From Cercophora sp. LCS_1 (lineage: Eukaryota; Ascomycota; Sordariomycetes; Sordariales; Lasiosphaeriaceae), in assembly GCA_036250225.1 (NCBI GenBank), contig JAPZLL010000055.1, forward strand, positions 1,697 to 65,696: a stretch of DNA of 64,000 bases, written 5' to 3'. The notes below the pieces were generated by a model. That model did not search any database and was not told where the DNA came from. It worked only from the letters and a program-made list of their open reading frames with translations. Below, one piece after another: positions 44,651 to 56,216 of the stretch (position 1 is the stretch's first letter; each line of letters opens with the position of its first letter). Position numbers and translations under genes: made by a program.

Positions 44651-47600
44651 TTACACCACAGGCGCAAACAACAGCTCGACTCCCTCGGCGCTGTCTCTTT
44701 TTACTCTAACACTCCCATCGTCTTCCAAATCCAACGTCGCCATCCCAGCCACCACCCGCCGCGCATCGGCCCACATCCCCTCCCAATCCACACCTGCAAC
44801 GTTAGACTCGGACGCGACAAAGGCCTTCGCCTTCTCAACCACCAAAACCCACAACCCCCGGCATGAATTGAACTGCACCTCAAGAAGCGCCGTGAGCAGT
44901 GCCGTGAGGCCAATTATTTCTGGTGCGTTGCTGGGCATTTCAGTCTTCAGGCTGGTATAGAACTGGACTCCGAGAATGGCCTTGAGCTCCGAGTTGCTCG
45001 GGAAGATGAAGGCGCCGTTGGAGTGCTGGTATTGTACGATCTTCTTGATGAAGGCGCGAGCGGCGGCGGGAGGTACGGCGGATGTGGGGGGTGTGAAAAG
45101 GTCCGGTGCTTTTAGTTTTAGTAGTGTAGGTGTCGTGTCCGAGTTAGTTGCTAGCGGACTGAATGCCGGGACTTGTTGTTGTTCAGGGGTCGGCGCTCTA
45201 GCAAGAACGATGGGCTGTTTGTCTGACTTGGCTTCGGGCATGGGCGTGGGCAACTTGTTGGGGGCGATAGGGGTTGGGCTCGTGGTGTCGTCTTTTGCGC
45301 CTGAGGTTGCCGGTGCACTAAGAGAACCGGTGGTGCTTGTCGTGGGGTCAGCATCGGTCTCTGGCTTGGGACCATCCTTAGGGGTGCTCGACTTCTTGAC
45401 GAATGCTGAAACCTTGCCCGACAATTTCTGGAAGACAGCCGAGAGGCGGGTTTTCTTTTTTTTATCCATTGGGAAGGCCATTGACTGCCCATCGTTGATC
45501 GCTGATTCTTTGTAAGTTCCCAAATCGTGACTGGCCGGAGACTGAAATATGGCACGAGGAGGGAGCACTGTATTGTCAGTTTCTACAACGGAGGCTGTGT
45601 TCACCGTTCCGGTGGCGCTTGAATTGCTGACAGCAAGGGAAGACGCAACACCCATTGCTCCAAGTCCAGGCCTGGCAGCCCTGTCAAACCCGGTCAGCAG
45701 GGTTCCGTCCAACTTGCTGACCCCTGCAGCTGCTGGATTCGAACCACGCGACAGCAACTCAGAGCCGCGCGAACATTTCATTGTTCCTCGAGCTAGTTGT
45801 TGGAGGAGGTGCTTGTCGTTGTCGTTGTCGTCGAATTTGTCCCCGCTAGTATCGACCTGGAGGCCGTTTTGGGGGCCTAGTCCTGGTGCTGGAACAGGAA
45901 ATGATGGCATCACTTCTGCATAATCGGGATCTGTGACTACATGTGGTTGTCCTCTCGGGCTGTCGCTGGGTGTCGTCGAGGTTCCGACCACCGACTCCAT
46001 GGCTCCGTACTGGCTACCAAAGTCGGCGCTTCGCAGGTCGGATGTGAACTTGGGGTACCGCCGCTGGAAAGCAGCAGCAACTCCCCCGATGTCACCAACT
46101 ACCCTCATCCTAGGCTTTGGTTGAGGAGATGGCCCAAGCCCCCGCCGCTCAGAAGGCGGCGAAACTACGGGCACTGAGATTGGGGGCATGTTGCGGACCC
46201 CGTACAAGCTAGAGGCGACCGCTAGGTGCGAAGATCCATATGGTTGGTACAAGGCGTTTGGTAGTGGTAGGGGTGGTGGGGCGATATCGTAAGCTGTTTC
46301 CGAGCCGTCGTCGTCGGATTCGCTCTGACTTGTAACGTGGTCGCTTCCGCGGTCAGAACAAGGCTCGGCACTAGTACTATCCGCCGGTGTTATGATCTGG
46401 GGCCCGACTAATGCTGCGGCAACTCCGACATTTCCTAGAGCAGCAGCCACCAAAAGACTCTGCTTTTCTTTGTTCCGCGGCCGCAAGAGGCCAAGGTCGT
46501 CGGTGCTCGCCTTGGTCGTGTCAGCGCCCTCTCCCGCTGCTTCAATGTCACCTTCCTGCTCCTCAAGCGCCACGAAGCTCGTCCACTTGGAAGCGAGAGA
46601 CCACTTGCACCCCAGTCTCTCTCCTTCCTCCCTCAGCCGCAGAATCTCGTGCGAACTTGCGCTTCGGGCGTAGTAGTACCCGGATCTCTCGGGATTCCGA
46701 ATTTCGTGGAGCCGACGTTCGAGATCTCCCAACAAGGCTCGGGCCGCAAATCTGTGGAGCTTGATGTCCTTGTCGCGCAGCAGCCGAACCGGTATAACCG
46801 TGCGGATCTCATTCCCACCGGCGTCCGTAGCCTTGAGAATCACGCTTTTGCACTGCTCGGTCGTCACCCCTTCAAAGAGGTAAAAGATCCTGCTCCGCAC
46901 AAACGGGCTGACCGCCGAGACATTCTTCGGCGATGTCAGTACCATGGGAGACCCCTTCACCACCCCATCCACCTCCACCTCCACCCTCCCGCAATACCCC
47001 GTCAAGGCTGCCTCCAACACGGCAACCAATCTCTCCTCCCACCCTCCCCTGGTCGCATTCGGTATGATCTCGGCATACCCTCCTCCGGCCTCCGCAATCC
47101 CCTCCACCAACGCCCGGGATACGGCATCTCCAATCCCCAGCCCAAAATACCTCACCGGCCTTTTGCCTCCTCCTCCTCCTCCTCCTCCTCCTCCTCCCCC
47201 TCCTCCTCCGGCTTCTTCCTCACCCTTCGACGACTTCTCCACAAAAGCAATCGTCTCCTCCAACTGCCAGACCTCACCATCCGTCAAAACCACCACCTCC
47301 ATCCCTCTTGCCCCGTCCCGACTCCCCATGACGGCGCGCAGCGCAGGCAACAACTCGGTCCCGCCCATGTTGGCGTAGAATCTCGTCTCCACATACCGCA
47401 GCGCCTCCGTCATGGTGTCCTGCGCCAAGGCACGGGAGTTGGTCCAAAGCGACGTATAGCTCGTTCCAAAACACCAAATGTTGAACGGCCGACCCAAAGG
47501 AATCGAGCGGATGAAAAACTCGAGGGCGGATTTAAGAGGCCCGATCTTGTCTTGCATGGAGCCGGAGCGATCGGCTATAAAGATGATTTCGCTTTCCGAC

Positions 47601-48886
47601 GACTCCGGGGCCGGACGTGGGGAGGCTGGTGAGGCGCTCTGCAGCATGAACTTGGGCGGGAGGGTGACCATCAACGCGGCGTGGTGCGGGAGGGAAGGGT
47701 GGGACTCCATCGCTGCGAGGGGGGTTTCGAGACCGGTGTCGGGGCGGGTGGTGATGGTGAGCGTGAGGTCTTTGTCGAGGTGGGTGATGCCCGGAGAGGA
47801 GAGCTGGACGTGGGCCGAGGTCGACGGGTGTTTGTGTTCGAGTTGGGGTTGGGGAGCAAGGAGTTCGGCCCAGCGCTGGCATTTGCGGCGGGCGGCGCCG
47901 AGCTCGGTGTCGATGGGGTGGGTGGCGCTGCGGATGTCTATGATTTCCTCGGCCGACAGGATGTCGATCTGGACCGAGAGGGTCGTCTCGGGGCCGCGGG
48001 GCCCGGATTCGAGGATCCCGGTGGGGGCGGTGCCGTATCGGGGCGCGATGTAGGTGGGGATGGCCAAGGTGGTTTGCGTGACGGACTTGGTCGGGAGGAA
48101 ATCGTGTTTGAGAAGCAGGATGATGGTGAGCTCGGTCGTGGCTTTGGCCCCGGCCGGGATGTTGCCGATGCTCATGCGGAAGATCTCCGGGGAGTCGTCT
48201 TGCTCTAGCAGACCAGCAGGACGGCGACGTCTGACGGCATCGTGGAACGCCCGCTTGGCCGCCTCTTTCGGCTTGGCCGTCCCGCGCAAGACGGTGGAAT
48301 CGCCGATGCGGCAGGTGAAGTCGACGACAGCGGCCGTATACGGAAGCGGGAATTGGTAGCTTCCCCGCTCGAGATGGACTGCCGACTTGTTCTCGAACGA
48401 GTGAGCAATGGTGATGGTTGCTGTGTCTTGGATGATTTGCGCCGAAACTTCTGTCGAGGAAGGCGGTAGGAGCACGTTCCGAGTCTTGGTAGTGGTTGGA
48501 CCAGCTGGAATGGCTATCTCATCCCAAACGTCTTCATGCTGGACATGATAGGCCTTGACGTCGTGGACTTGAAGGCCTAGGTCTAGTCCCGATGGCTGCC
48601 GGAATTTTATCTCCTTTTGAAGGAAAAAAGGAGGAAGCGGCTCTCGTGCATCCAATCGGAAGGAGAGGCCAGGGAACCTCCGAAAACGCGGCATGGCCAT
48701 GTTGTGCAGTCGGTAACGTGGGTTTTCAAAAGAATTGATGTGAGACTGACCAAAAGGTGAATTGAAACCTGAAATGCGAGAGATGCCGTTGTCAAACTTT
48801 TCCTCGGTGACGACGAGGCTCTCGGCCAAACTTCGGTCAGGAGGCTTCGCTTTTCGGCTCTCGATTCGGGAGAGGGGGCGGTGCAT
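44651..48886 (-). CDS. VIT and von Willebrand factor A domain protein
   Basis: A single-exon gene of 1411 residues. The ATG at 48886 is used, and another at residue 63 is possible. A VIT (inter-alpha-trypsin inhibitor N-terminal) domain spans about residues 105-260, with SFENKSAVHLERGSYQFPLP and the diagnostic AKRAFHDAV element. The VWA domain begins EIIFIADRSGSM (MIDAS D-x-S-x-S near residue 436) and includes TDGEVW. A poly-Gly run of more than ten residues lies within the VWA domain, encoded by a CTC repeat. The C-terminal 600 residues are low-complexity, and a folded block follows near the end (AFIKKIVQYQHSNGAFIF). That block resembles the C-terminal region of PARP4/vault-like VIT-VWA proteins. 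It probably works as a metal-dependent adhesion scaffold in the cytoplasm. Confidence 0.88.
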   Translation of the reverse strand: MHRPLSRIESRKAKPPDRSLAESLVVTEEKFDNGISRISGFNSPFGQSHINSFENPRYRLHNMAMPRFRRFPGLSFRLDAREPLPPFFLQKEIKFRQPSGLDLGLQVHDVKAYHVQHEDVWDEIAIPAGPTTTKTRNVLLPPSSTEVSAQIIQDTATITIAHSFENKSAVHLERGSYQFPLPYTAAVVDFTCRIGDSTVLRGTAKPKEAAKRAFHDAVRRRRPAGLLEQDDSPEIFRMSIGNIPAGAKATTELTIILLLKHDFLPTKSVTQTTLAIPTYIAPRYGTAPTGILESGPRGPETTLSVQIDILSAEEIIDIRSATHPIDTELGAARRKCQRWAELLAPQPQLEHKHPSTSAHVQLSSPGITHLDKDLTLTITTRPDTGLETPLAAMESHPSLPHHAALMVTLPPKFMLQSASPASPRPAPESSESEIIFIADRSGSMQDKIGPLKSALEFFIRSIPLGRPFNIWCFGTSYTSLWTNSRALAQDTMTEALRYVETRFYANMGGTELLPALRAVMGSRDGARGMEVVVLTDGEVWQLEETIAFVEKSSKGEEEAGGGGGGGGGGGGGGGKRPVRYFGLGIGDAVSRALVEGIAEAGGGYAEIIPNATRGGWEERLVAVLEAALTGYCGRVEVEVDGVVKGSPMVLTSPKNVSAVSPFVRSRIFYLFEGVTTEQCKSVILKATDAGGNEIRTVIPVRLLRDKDIKLHRFAARALLGDLERRLHEIRNPERSGYYYARSASSHEILRLREEGERLGCKWSLASKWTSFVALEEQEGDIEAAGEGADTTKASTDDLGLLRPRNKEKQSLLVAAALGNVGVAAALVGPQIITPADSTSAEPCSDRGSDHVTSQSESDDDGSETAYDIAPPPLPLPNALYQPYGSSHLAVASSLYGVRNMPPISVPVVSPPSERRGLGPSPQPKPRMRVVGDIGGVAAAFQRRYPKFTSDLRSADFGSQYGAMESVVGTSTTPSDSPRGQPHVVTDPDYAEVMPSFPVPAPGLGPQNGLQVDTSGDKFDDNDNDKHLLQQLARGTMKCSRGSELLSRGSNPAAAGVSKLDGTLLTGFDRAARPGLGAMGVASSLAVSNSSATGTVNTASVVETDNTVLPPRAIFQSPASHDLGTYKESAINDGQSMAFPMDKKKKTRLSAVFQKLSGKVSAFVKKSSTPKDGPKPETDADPTTSTTGSLSAPATSGAKDDTTSPTPIAPNKLPTPMPEAKSDKQPIVLARAPTPEQQQVPAFSPLATNSDTTPTLLKLKAPDLFTPPTSAVPPAAARAFIKKIVQYQHSNGAFIFPSNSELKAILGVQFYTSLKTEMPSNAPEIIGLTALLTALLEVQFNSCRGLWVLVVEKAKAFVASESNVAGVDWEGMWADARRVVAGMATLDLEDDGSVRVKRDSAEGVELLFAPVV
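47166..47210 (+). repeat. (CTC)n microsatellite encoding poly-Gly
   Basis: About 14 CTC triplets, one imperfect, inside the VWA domain of the VIT-VWA gene. Read on the minus strand they give GGA/GGG glycine codons. The insert lies in a surface loop position after the KSSKGEEE segment. Confidence 0.9.
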
Positions 48887-49198
48887 GCTGTGTAACTCCG
48901 CTGGCGACTCAGGGTTGGATTTGCTGCAGGCCCTCCTCTTTTCGGACCCCCAAGCGTCTCGCTTTGACCCAATGATACGTTCAGGTTTGCGGCGAATGTG
49001 AGACCTGAGGGAGCAAGTTGGCCGCTGATTCGTCGTAGCCCTTAGCGGGTCAAATTGACAATAGGCACAACGGGGCGGAGCACAGCGGTGATTGCACCCG
49101 TCGCGTCTTTACACTGCCCAACTCCCCTGACGTCTGTTTTTTTTCGCTCTTCGCGGTTGCCAGCCACGAGTTATTTTCCACAACTTGAATTGCGTGCG
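48887..49198. promoter_or_regulatory. Divergent promoter region
   Basis: 312 bases between two divergently transcribed genes, the VIT-VWA gene and the nine-exon gene. Both promoters must lie here. No specific site was identified. Confidence 0.45.
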
Positions 49199-51677
49199 AT
49201 GGCTTCACCGCTCAGTGTCGGCGATGTCATCGCCCTCTCAAAATTGGCCATCGCTCTGGGTCGAGCGTTCACAAAAGGGCGGAGATCGGCTCCTGAGGAG
49301 TTCAGGGAGGTCGAAACCCAACTTTATTCGCTGGGCGCCGCACTCGATGCCATCACCTCGTTGGTTCCTGAGTCCGTCGCCGATACAGACGCTCAGGATA
49401 GTTTGTCGCACGCAATCCAGAGTTGCAGGCGAACCCTCACCCACCTCGAAACGGTTGTGACCAAGTATGGCGTTCTCAAGAAGGACAGCCAAGGAAAACC
49501 GGATGGCTCCCGGTTTCGGCGATGGAACACGGGCTTGAAAACGGGTTGGAAAAGCATCTTGTGGACAACCGAGGGCGGTGACCTTGCAGCGTTGAGGAGC
49601 AACTTGACTATCCATATGAACAGCCTGGACTTGCTTCTGGGTGTCATGGTGAAGTACGTTGAGTTTGCGAGCCAAATACACACACATGCTAGACACTGAC
49701 TCGAATTTACCAGTACACAAACAGGGCAGCTGAAGACTAGGGTTGACCAGATCCACACTGTTCTGCAGGATGTGCGATCTTGGCTATCAGAGAACCTGCC
49801 CACGAGCGCACCCGGATCGCGCGCACAAACCTGGCAAACCACAACCCCGAGTAACGAAGAAGAGCCCACATACTCGTATTTTCAGCTTTACGAGTGGACA
49901 GATAAGGAGGTGCTGGTCTGTAGTGTCGCTTCACTCACCCTTCCCAACCACAACGGCGGCACATCCGAGGGCCGCCTTTTCACTTGCAATTGTCCCGGCG
50001 GCCCCCTCAACACCACATCTCCGCATCGGACCCAACTGGAAGCTTTGCAATGTGAGTTTGTCCCTTTTCCTTGGTACCCGCTAAATGACTTGATGACTGT
50101 CCAGGGTCCCCTTTATCTTTCAGCTCGAGAATCGCTGGTAGCCAACGAGTCATCATGTTGTACAAAATATCCGATCGCAATACAGCGTCGATGAAGACAA
50201 TGCTGGCCAAGAAGATGACGGTAAAAGGTGAGTCTATTTCGAAACTTCGGCCCCCTTATGTGCCTTACTGACCACTATCTATCAACCCCAAGGCATGGCT
50301 ACGATGGAAGAAATGTTCCTTCATAGATTTCCACTCCAACAGTCAAGATCGCTACTTCTCCGAAATGTGAGCACACTTATGTGCTATGCGGAGGCCTCAG
50401 ACATTGGCGGCTCACCCCGTGCTCATATTCTTCACTTGATTGGGTAAGCCTTCCGTCTCGACAACTTTCTTGCGCGTATTAACACCCAAAACAGGGACCC
50501 AGTCGAAACCAAACAGCGGGTTAAGTCTGTTACAATCGAGCGGGGACTCATGTCTCTTAAACAAAGCTCAATTGATACTGTCCAACTCCTTCATTACAAG
50601 ACAGTCGAGTTGGAAAAGCTCCTCGAGGATCCCACCTGTGTGCCCGAGACGGCCGTCCACTACAACAAGACGGCCGAGGTTTCCGTATTCTACGGAGCTC
50701 AGAAAGTCCAGTACGAAGGGGATGATGAGATGGCCCGAACAGCACTTGAATGTAAGTTCCATGTCTATGGCATGGGATTTTTTGACCCAGTGAAGTAGTG
50801 GCTGACACGAGCAGTAACGCCATCAATACGACCAAAACATGTCGCTGGTGACATCACCGTTCTGTTTGACAGAGTCAATACCAGGAGCTTCGACACGGAA
50901 GATACTGGGCACGCGATGCCCGATGTCAAGGTGACGTTTGAGTTTTTTGAACCTCGGGGTAGGCAGTTTGGCCAGTACATCATGGATGATAAGTCTGCTG
51001 ACACCGAACCAGCCGCTATGAGTTTCTTCACAAAAGTCGAGAATATGAGAATGGAGCTGTTTATACTCCATCTACAGCTCCCGAGACCCGACGAAAAGGT
51101 CTTGCTCAAGGTGTAAGTCGCGTTGGAGAGCATCAGAGAGTTGCTGTTGACCGAGGGCTGATAAACGACACAGGTCAGCAAAGGACATCCACACCGAGAA
51201 CCTGCACATGACATCGGCAAACATCCAAATCTTGAAGAACGGCATGAACGGCAAATACAGGTTACTCATGGTTGACAACACAGGCTACTGTGTTGTAAGC
51301 CAAGATCGTAGGTTCTCTTGACTTATCTACCGATGAAGATTCCAAGGATTCGGTAATCTCAGAACTTTCGGCTCACCACTTACAGTCGCTGAGAACTTCC
51401 TCTCTTCCCCCTCATCCCCGGGCCAACCACCGAATTTCCGCTCTCCTACGTACGTCGTGCAGATGAACGATGAAGGGTCACGAAAAGTGCGCGAGTACCC
51501 AAAGGGGTTCGCGTATCTCGCATTTTCGGAAGCGTCAGGTAAGAGCCAGCGTGGGCCCGACTCCGTTGATTTTCTACGATTTCTAACCATGCTCAAGTCG
51601 AGCGGCTGTTCAAGATAGGGCTCAGCGCCGTTGCTGAGGCCAACACCGAGCTGCTTGAACCCCCTGACAGGATTTAG
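49199..51677 (+). CDS. Nine-exon protein with an NLR-type fungal N-terminal domain
   Basis: Exons: 49199-49653, 49714-50051, 50105-50227, 50293-50443, 50495-50751, 50815-51112, 51174-51307, 51386-51538 and 51598-51677. All donors but one are GTRNG and the phases close. The intron after 51307 could instead end near 51351. The start MASPLSVGDVIALSKLAIAL, continuing into APEEFREVETQLYSLGAAL, is the N-terminal helical domain seen ahead of NACHT or kinase-like parts in fungal STAND proteins. No NACHT follows. The remaining region of about 480 residues has two beta-rich blocks (DIGGSPRAHILHLI; VFYGAQKVQYEG; DVKVTFEFFEPRG) that I cannot assign. It may be a regulator that shares the NLR signalling domain. 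Confidence 0.65.
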
Positions 51678-52194
51678 CAGGCCGTGGGGTCGGGGGTATT
51701 AGGGTACAAAGCGAGATATCGAGTTTAGATATCAACATTTCTGGGTGGTAGGGTACGAGGCCGGCTCCGGTAAAGTCCCCTTGGATATTACTGTGATCGA
51801 AGTAAAAAAGGGCTTCCCTAAACGCATGGTGTTATAGAAGGCGACGAAAACAGGTTCCGGCCTGTCGTGGCCCGTCGTGCCACTGTGATGCAGGAAGATC
51901 AATGGGGGATTTCTTCGGCTGGAAGCCTAAATCCTGCGGTGCGGCAGGAATTGGGGTAATTGTTCGTCTTACCAATGAGCCGACGGTGAGAGCCTTTGGG
52001 TAAAATCGGCTACAACCCTTTGACGCCGTCTGTGCCTCCAACGCACCTTACTCTTGCCCTAATGGCGGACTTTGACCAACATATCCCGTCTTGACCACCT
52101 CCCTAGGACGAGGATACATATGTCGGCCTTGTCTCTCTGGACAACGTCGAGCCAACGCGCACGTCTCGCTCATTAGCAGAGTTAGATTTCCGAG
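51678..52194. other. Intergenic, no supported gene
   Basis: About 520 bases between the nine-exon gene and the subtilase pseudogene. Nothing was recognised. Confidence 0.45.
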
Positions 52195-54581
52195 TTGGCA
52201 AGCCCCATGGTACGAACCACGTTCTCTGTGACGCCAATGGCGGTCCCGGCTGCCCATAGAGCCTTTGGGAGCACAACCGCCCCTGATACCATGGCCAGCG
52301 CGTACATAATTGAGTATGAGCACCAAGTTACGGTGAGATGTCCAGCCCCCCAATCATGTGTGGAACCGATAATCATTGTCAGAGCCGTGCCGTAGAGCCC
52401 TCGTGCTGCCTTCACCTCGGTATGACATGGTCACTTCCATCAACGCTGATACGGATGACTTCTCTATCATCGCAAAGCAACAGGCTGCCGGCAATTCCAC
52501 AGACACCTTCAGCCCTCACGTGCAGACTCAAGTGAACAAGCTCCGGGATGCTAGCATAAAAGGCAAGGGTGTTCGAATCGGCATTATCGATACTGGTGTA
52601 TGTGTACCTTAAGACGGCGGAAGAAATCTTGATTGCCGCGTACATTAGGGCCTGGGAGGATGGGAACGACGTTATCTCGGCCTCCATCGGTATGGCTCAA
52701 GGCTGGGCTGATTGGGCTTGGGATCTTGTGGTGTCACGTATTGTCGCCGAAGGGGTGCCATGCCTCCTCGGGGCCGGTAATGGCGGTCTCGCCGGCATCT
52801 TTTACGCCACGTCGGCCGCGGGCAGTCGAGGGGCTACTGCTATTGGGTCAGTTGTGTCAGTTGAAAACACACAAATGTTGTCCTTGCTAAACGAGGGAAA
52901 CTATACAGTCGATGATGCGACCGCCGAGCCATACCTCTTCAACCCTGCGCTGGCGAACTGGACGGCTGTCACACTCCCGCTGTGGGCCGCCGTCAACAAT
53001 ACAGGAAACACCACAGATGCTTCACTCGGATGCGCTGCGTACCCGGACAGTACCCCTGACCTATCGGGATACTTGGTACTCGCCCGCGCGGGAATCTGCT
53101 CCGTTTCCGACAAGGGTTGATTTACAGCGGACAAAGGGGCTAGATATCTTCTCTTTTACGACGATACGGAGGAAACTTACGCCATCAGCCTTACTACGTC
53201 CAGTAACGGGATAATAGCTGCTGGCAAGGTTCCCGGGAGCCAGCGTAGGGCTTGGATCAAGGCACTCGCTTTCGGGTCCAATATAACGGTCACCCTCCCC
53301 AACCCGGGAGCGGTGCCAAGAGGCTTAGGAGCGTCCCGAATATTTACGATCCAGGCTTAATAAGTCTGATCTCTAGCTGGGGCCCTACATTCGAGGTAAA
53401 CATGAAGCCTCAGTTCTTAACCCCGGGAGGTAGTATTATCTCGACCTTCCCTCGTGCGCTTGACTCATACGCCGTCTTCTCCGGAACGTCGATGTCGTGT
53501 CCTCTTGCGGCTGCCATCTACGCGCTCCTTCTCAACGTCCGGGGTACCAAGGACCCAAAGACGCTCGAGAGTGTCATCTCGTCGGCTTTCAAGCCCATTC
53601 TCTGGGAGTTTGGTGTCGACAGCGAGTTGGGCCCCTATCTAGCTCCCGCACCGCAGCAAGGTGCTGGTCTTGTCCAAGCCTGGGATGCGGCCTACGCAAC
53701 AACACTTTTCGGAGTCTCGAGCATCTCCTTTAACGACACGGAGCGCTTTGTGCCAACGAAGAACTTTAGCATCCACAACACCGGCTCCGAATCGCTGACT
53801 TACAACCTGGGCCATGTTCCTGCCGGCATCGTCTACACTTTTGGCACCGACGGCAGCAAGCGACCGCTTAGGTTGGCGTACACGGCCCCCGTGGGCATCT
53901 TCGCCTCGCTAGCCATCTCACCTAGCGAGATCACCATCCCGGCTGGTGAGCGCAGGTTTATCACTGTTACAGCGACACCGCCCGCCGGTCTCGACCTCGA
54001 GAGGCTTCCCGTTTACTCGGGCTACATCACCATCAACAGCACCGACGGCACGGCGCTCTCCCTTCCGTATCTCGGTGTCGCCGGCACTCAACCGCTCGAT
54101 CCCCATCATCGGCAACTACACCGGCCCTGACGCCGAGCCCACCGGCGGCGTTTGGATCAGTCGATCGAACGATACCAACTTCCCCAAGGTCCCCGCCCAT
54201 GAGACATTCCGGATTCCGGCACCTAGTAGTAAGAATACCAAAGGTGTCGTATATCCTAGTCTCGTCCATGGATTCAACATGGGCTCCAACTTGGTGCATG
54301 CCGTCGTCGTCCCCGCGAATAATAACAGTACTACACTGCCAAGCGATACAATCGAGATCCTCGGCATCAAAGGCATTGGCGCAATGGCCGGCTTCCCCAG
54401 GAAATCCGTCTCCCGAAAGGTCGAAGCGTATACCTGGAAGGGCCAGCTTTCGACCGGCGGGTATGCGCCAGCGGGTGAATTCAAGATTGTGGTAAAGGCG
54501 CTGCGCATTTTCGGCGACGACACCAACCCCGAAGATTGGGATACTGGTGAGACGCAGGCGTTCCGAATCAAGTACGTGTAA
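52195..54581 (+). pseudogene. Subtilase (S8, Vpr/minor-extracellular-protease type) pseudogene
   Basis: Parts of a secreted subtilisin with PA and Fn3-like domains appear in order. The propeptide has SAYIIEYEHQ (about 52300). The catalytic Asp lies in GVRIGIIDTGV (about 52573-52603). IRAWEDGNDVISASIG, GAGNGGLAG and the catalytic Ser in SGTSMSCPLAAA (about 53482-53517) follow, and then a long Fn3-like tail to 54581. The segment that should hold the catalytic His (GHGTH) is absent. The frame jumps from the Asp motif directly to the region about 100 residues further on, near 52604. More frameshifts occur near 53120, 53330 and 54090. A deletion plus several indels makes this a dead gene. Confidence 0.85.
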
Positions 54582-55302
54582 ATGTTTCGATGTTAGTTAC
54601 AAGGAGGGAGGGGAGGTGGGGGTTCTCCGTTTGAGGAAAACTGAGACGGCGTTTGCTTTGATGGGTCGTGCCGACATCCTGTGACTCAAAAAAATCCACC
54701 TTGTTCCACGACGGCAGGGCATCGGGGTAAGGGCATCTTAGTTTTCCAGGCTAACTTCCTGGGCTGCGTTCCACGAGGTTTGGAACCCGGAAACTAAAGG
54801 GACGGACTGGTGATGGAGACGGCTGATGAGCAAAGGGTTCGTTCGGCCTAATGAATGGGTGTATCTGTATGATCTCACGACAACCATATCAATACTTGAG
54901 GGTTCTGTATCCTAAGCTTGCTACTCAGGTTGGTTTAAGTCCCAGCCGTCCTCGCCACGATCCTCATGACTCTACCCCAAAGCGGCTAGCCCTTAGAACA
55001 ATACGATCGAGGAGAACGCGAGTCTTTCTCGCAGACACTGGCAATCGCAAACCGATGTTGGACTTCAACTTGTTCAGGCCTCGGGCGGGGCCAAGTGGGA
55101 GGCGGTGGACCCACGGGCGGCGATCTACCCATGGCCGGCGGAGGAATGCCCGGGGGTTGGTGGTATCTTGTTCTGGTCCCGCCGGCCAGCTCCAAATCTC
55201 CAGGTGTGAACGAACCGGGAAAGCACACGCCTGGGGTTTTCCCCCATCTCGATTGTCTCGTCAGATCCTGGAGTCGGTGCGATGAACAGAGGGGTTTGGT
55301 TC
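54582..55302. other. Intergenic, no supported gene
   Basis: About 720 bases. Several overlapping frames on both strands in a GC-rich stretch (54990-55300) have no recognisable product. Confidence 0.45.
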
Positions 55303-55365
55303 CTACTTGATGCACACATCAATCGTTCCGGCGAGGCCAAGAACACCAAGAGCCAGCTCGGCCAT
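55303..55365 (-). pseudogene. Start fragment of a HeLo-like / prion-inhibition N-terminal domain
   Basis: The minus strand from the ATG at 55365 reads MAELALGVLGLAGTIDVCIK and stops at the TAG at 55303-55305. This is the typical beginning of fungal HeLo/HeLo-like proteins (HET-s family). The sequence after the stop shows no continuation of the domain in any frame I checked. A GTAGGA right at the stop could be a weak donor of a first intron, but no second exon was found. I regard it as a truncated relic. Confidence 0.45.
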
Positions 55366-55823
55366 GGTGATGATGCGATTGCCGAGCGGGGTTGGATTTT
55401 TCTGACTGTGACAGAGCTGCGTCCTTATCGATTGTTTGTCGATGAGATTGACGGGGAAAGTGATGATGAGGAAGGAGTGATGCGCCTGGCAGGTCGTGCC
55501 CAACCGTCGTGGGGTCAGGCTAAATTCTGTGGCAAATCACTGCGTTCCAAACTCAACTTTTCCAAAGCAAGCCGATGCGGCTTGGCAGGCCACATTTATG
55601 GCCTCCCCAGCAGGCACCAGCAGGCACCGTCGGCGCGGGTCAAGTCTTATCAGCAATTGTCATCTGGCAGACATCGCGACTGGAAAAACTACTCATGACT
55701 GCGGCCTTGCCCATTTCACTCACGAGATGGTTCACTTTTCGCGCTTGGGGTTGGGAGCAACATTATGCATTCGCACGTCATGTGTAAACTTGCAAGGTCG
55801 CTGATGAACATGTCCTCTCCGCG

Positions 55824-56216
55824 TCAATAAGAACCCCATCCACTACCCTTCGAGCCGCACGAAGAAAACGAGCTATACCCCGCCCACTTATCGTATTTGC
55901 CTGCCTCATACAAGGCACTCGGCTTGTCGTCCTTTGTCGGCCATGACTTGCTGGCGTCACTGCACGAGGTGGAGGAATATGAAGTCGAGGACCGCTCCGT
56001 AACACTAGTGCCGGAGAGTTTCGTGGCGGGATATGGAGGGTAACCCTCATCGGTCGTCCACCTGTGAAGTGGGTCACGCTCAGGATCTGGGCTCCTGGTG
56101 GAGATTCGTGTAGCTTCTTGTTTACTGAAGGCGAGGGAAAGGTTGGTTTCGTTTCGGGGGGAGACTGTGGGTTTGTAGTTTGATGTCGTGAATGAGGAGA
56201 TGTTGTTTGAAGACAT
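55824..56216 (-). CDS. Small Ser/Thr-rich low-complexity protein, unknown
   Basis: An intron-free frame of 130 residues from the ATG at 56216. The composition is Ser, Thr, Pro, Tyr and Lys, with a C-terminal GYSSFSSCGSKGSGWGSY. There is no signal peptide and no domain. The preceding DNA has a plausible leader. It could be an orphan gene. The probability that it is a chance frame is moderate. Confidence 0.4.
   Translation of the reverse strand: MSSNNISSFTTSNYKPTVSPRNETNLSLAFSKQEATRISTRSPDPERDPLHRWTTDEGYPPYPATKLSGTSVTERSSTSYSSTSCSDASKSWPTKDDKPSALYEAGKYDKWAGYSSFSSCGSKGSGWGSY

Noticed and set aside
46649..48208. Long plus-strand frames opposite the VIT-VWA gene
   Set aside because: They are Pro/Gly/Arg-rich shadows of a GC-rich coding strand, and the minus frame has clear domains.
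54851..55315. Overlapping plus- and minus-strand frames around 55 kb
   Set aside because: They are low-complexity products of a GC-rich stretch with no start context, splice pattern or family.
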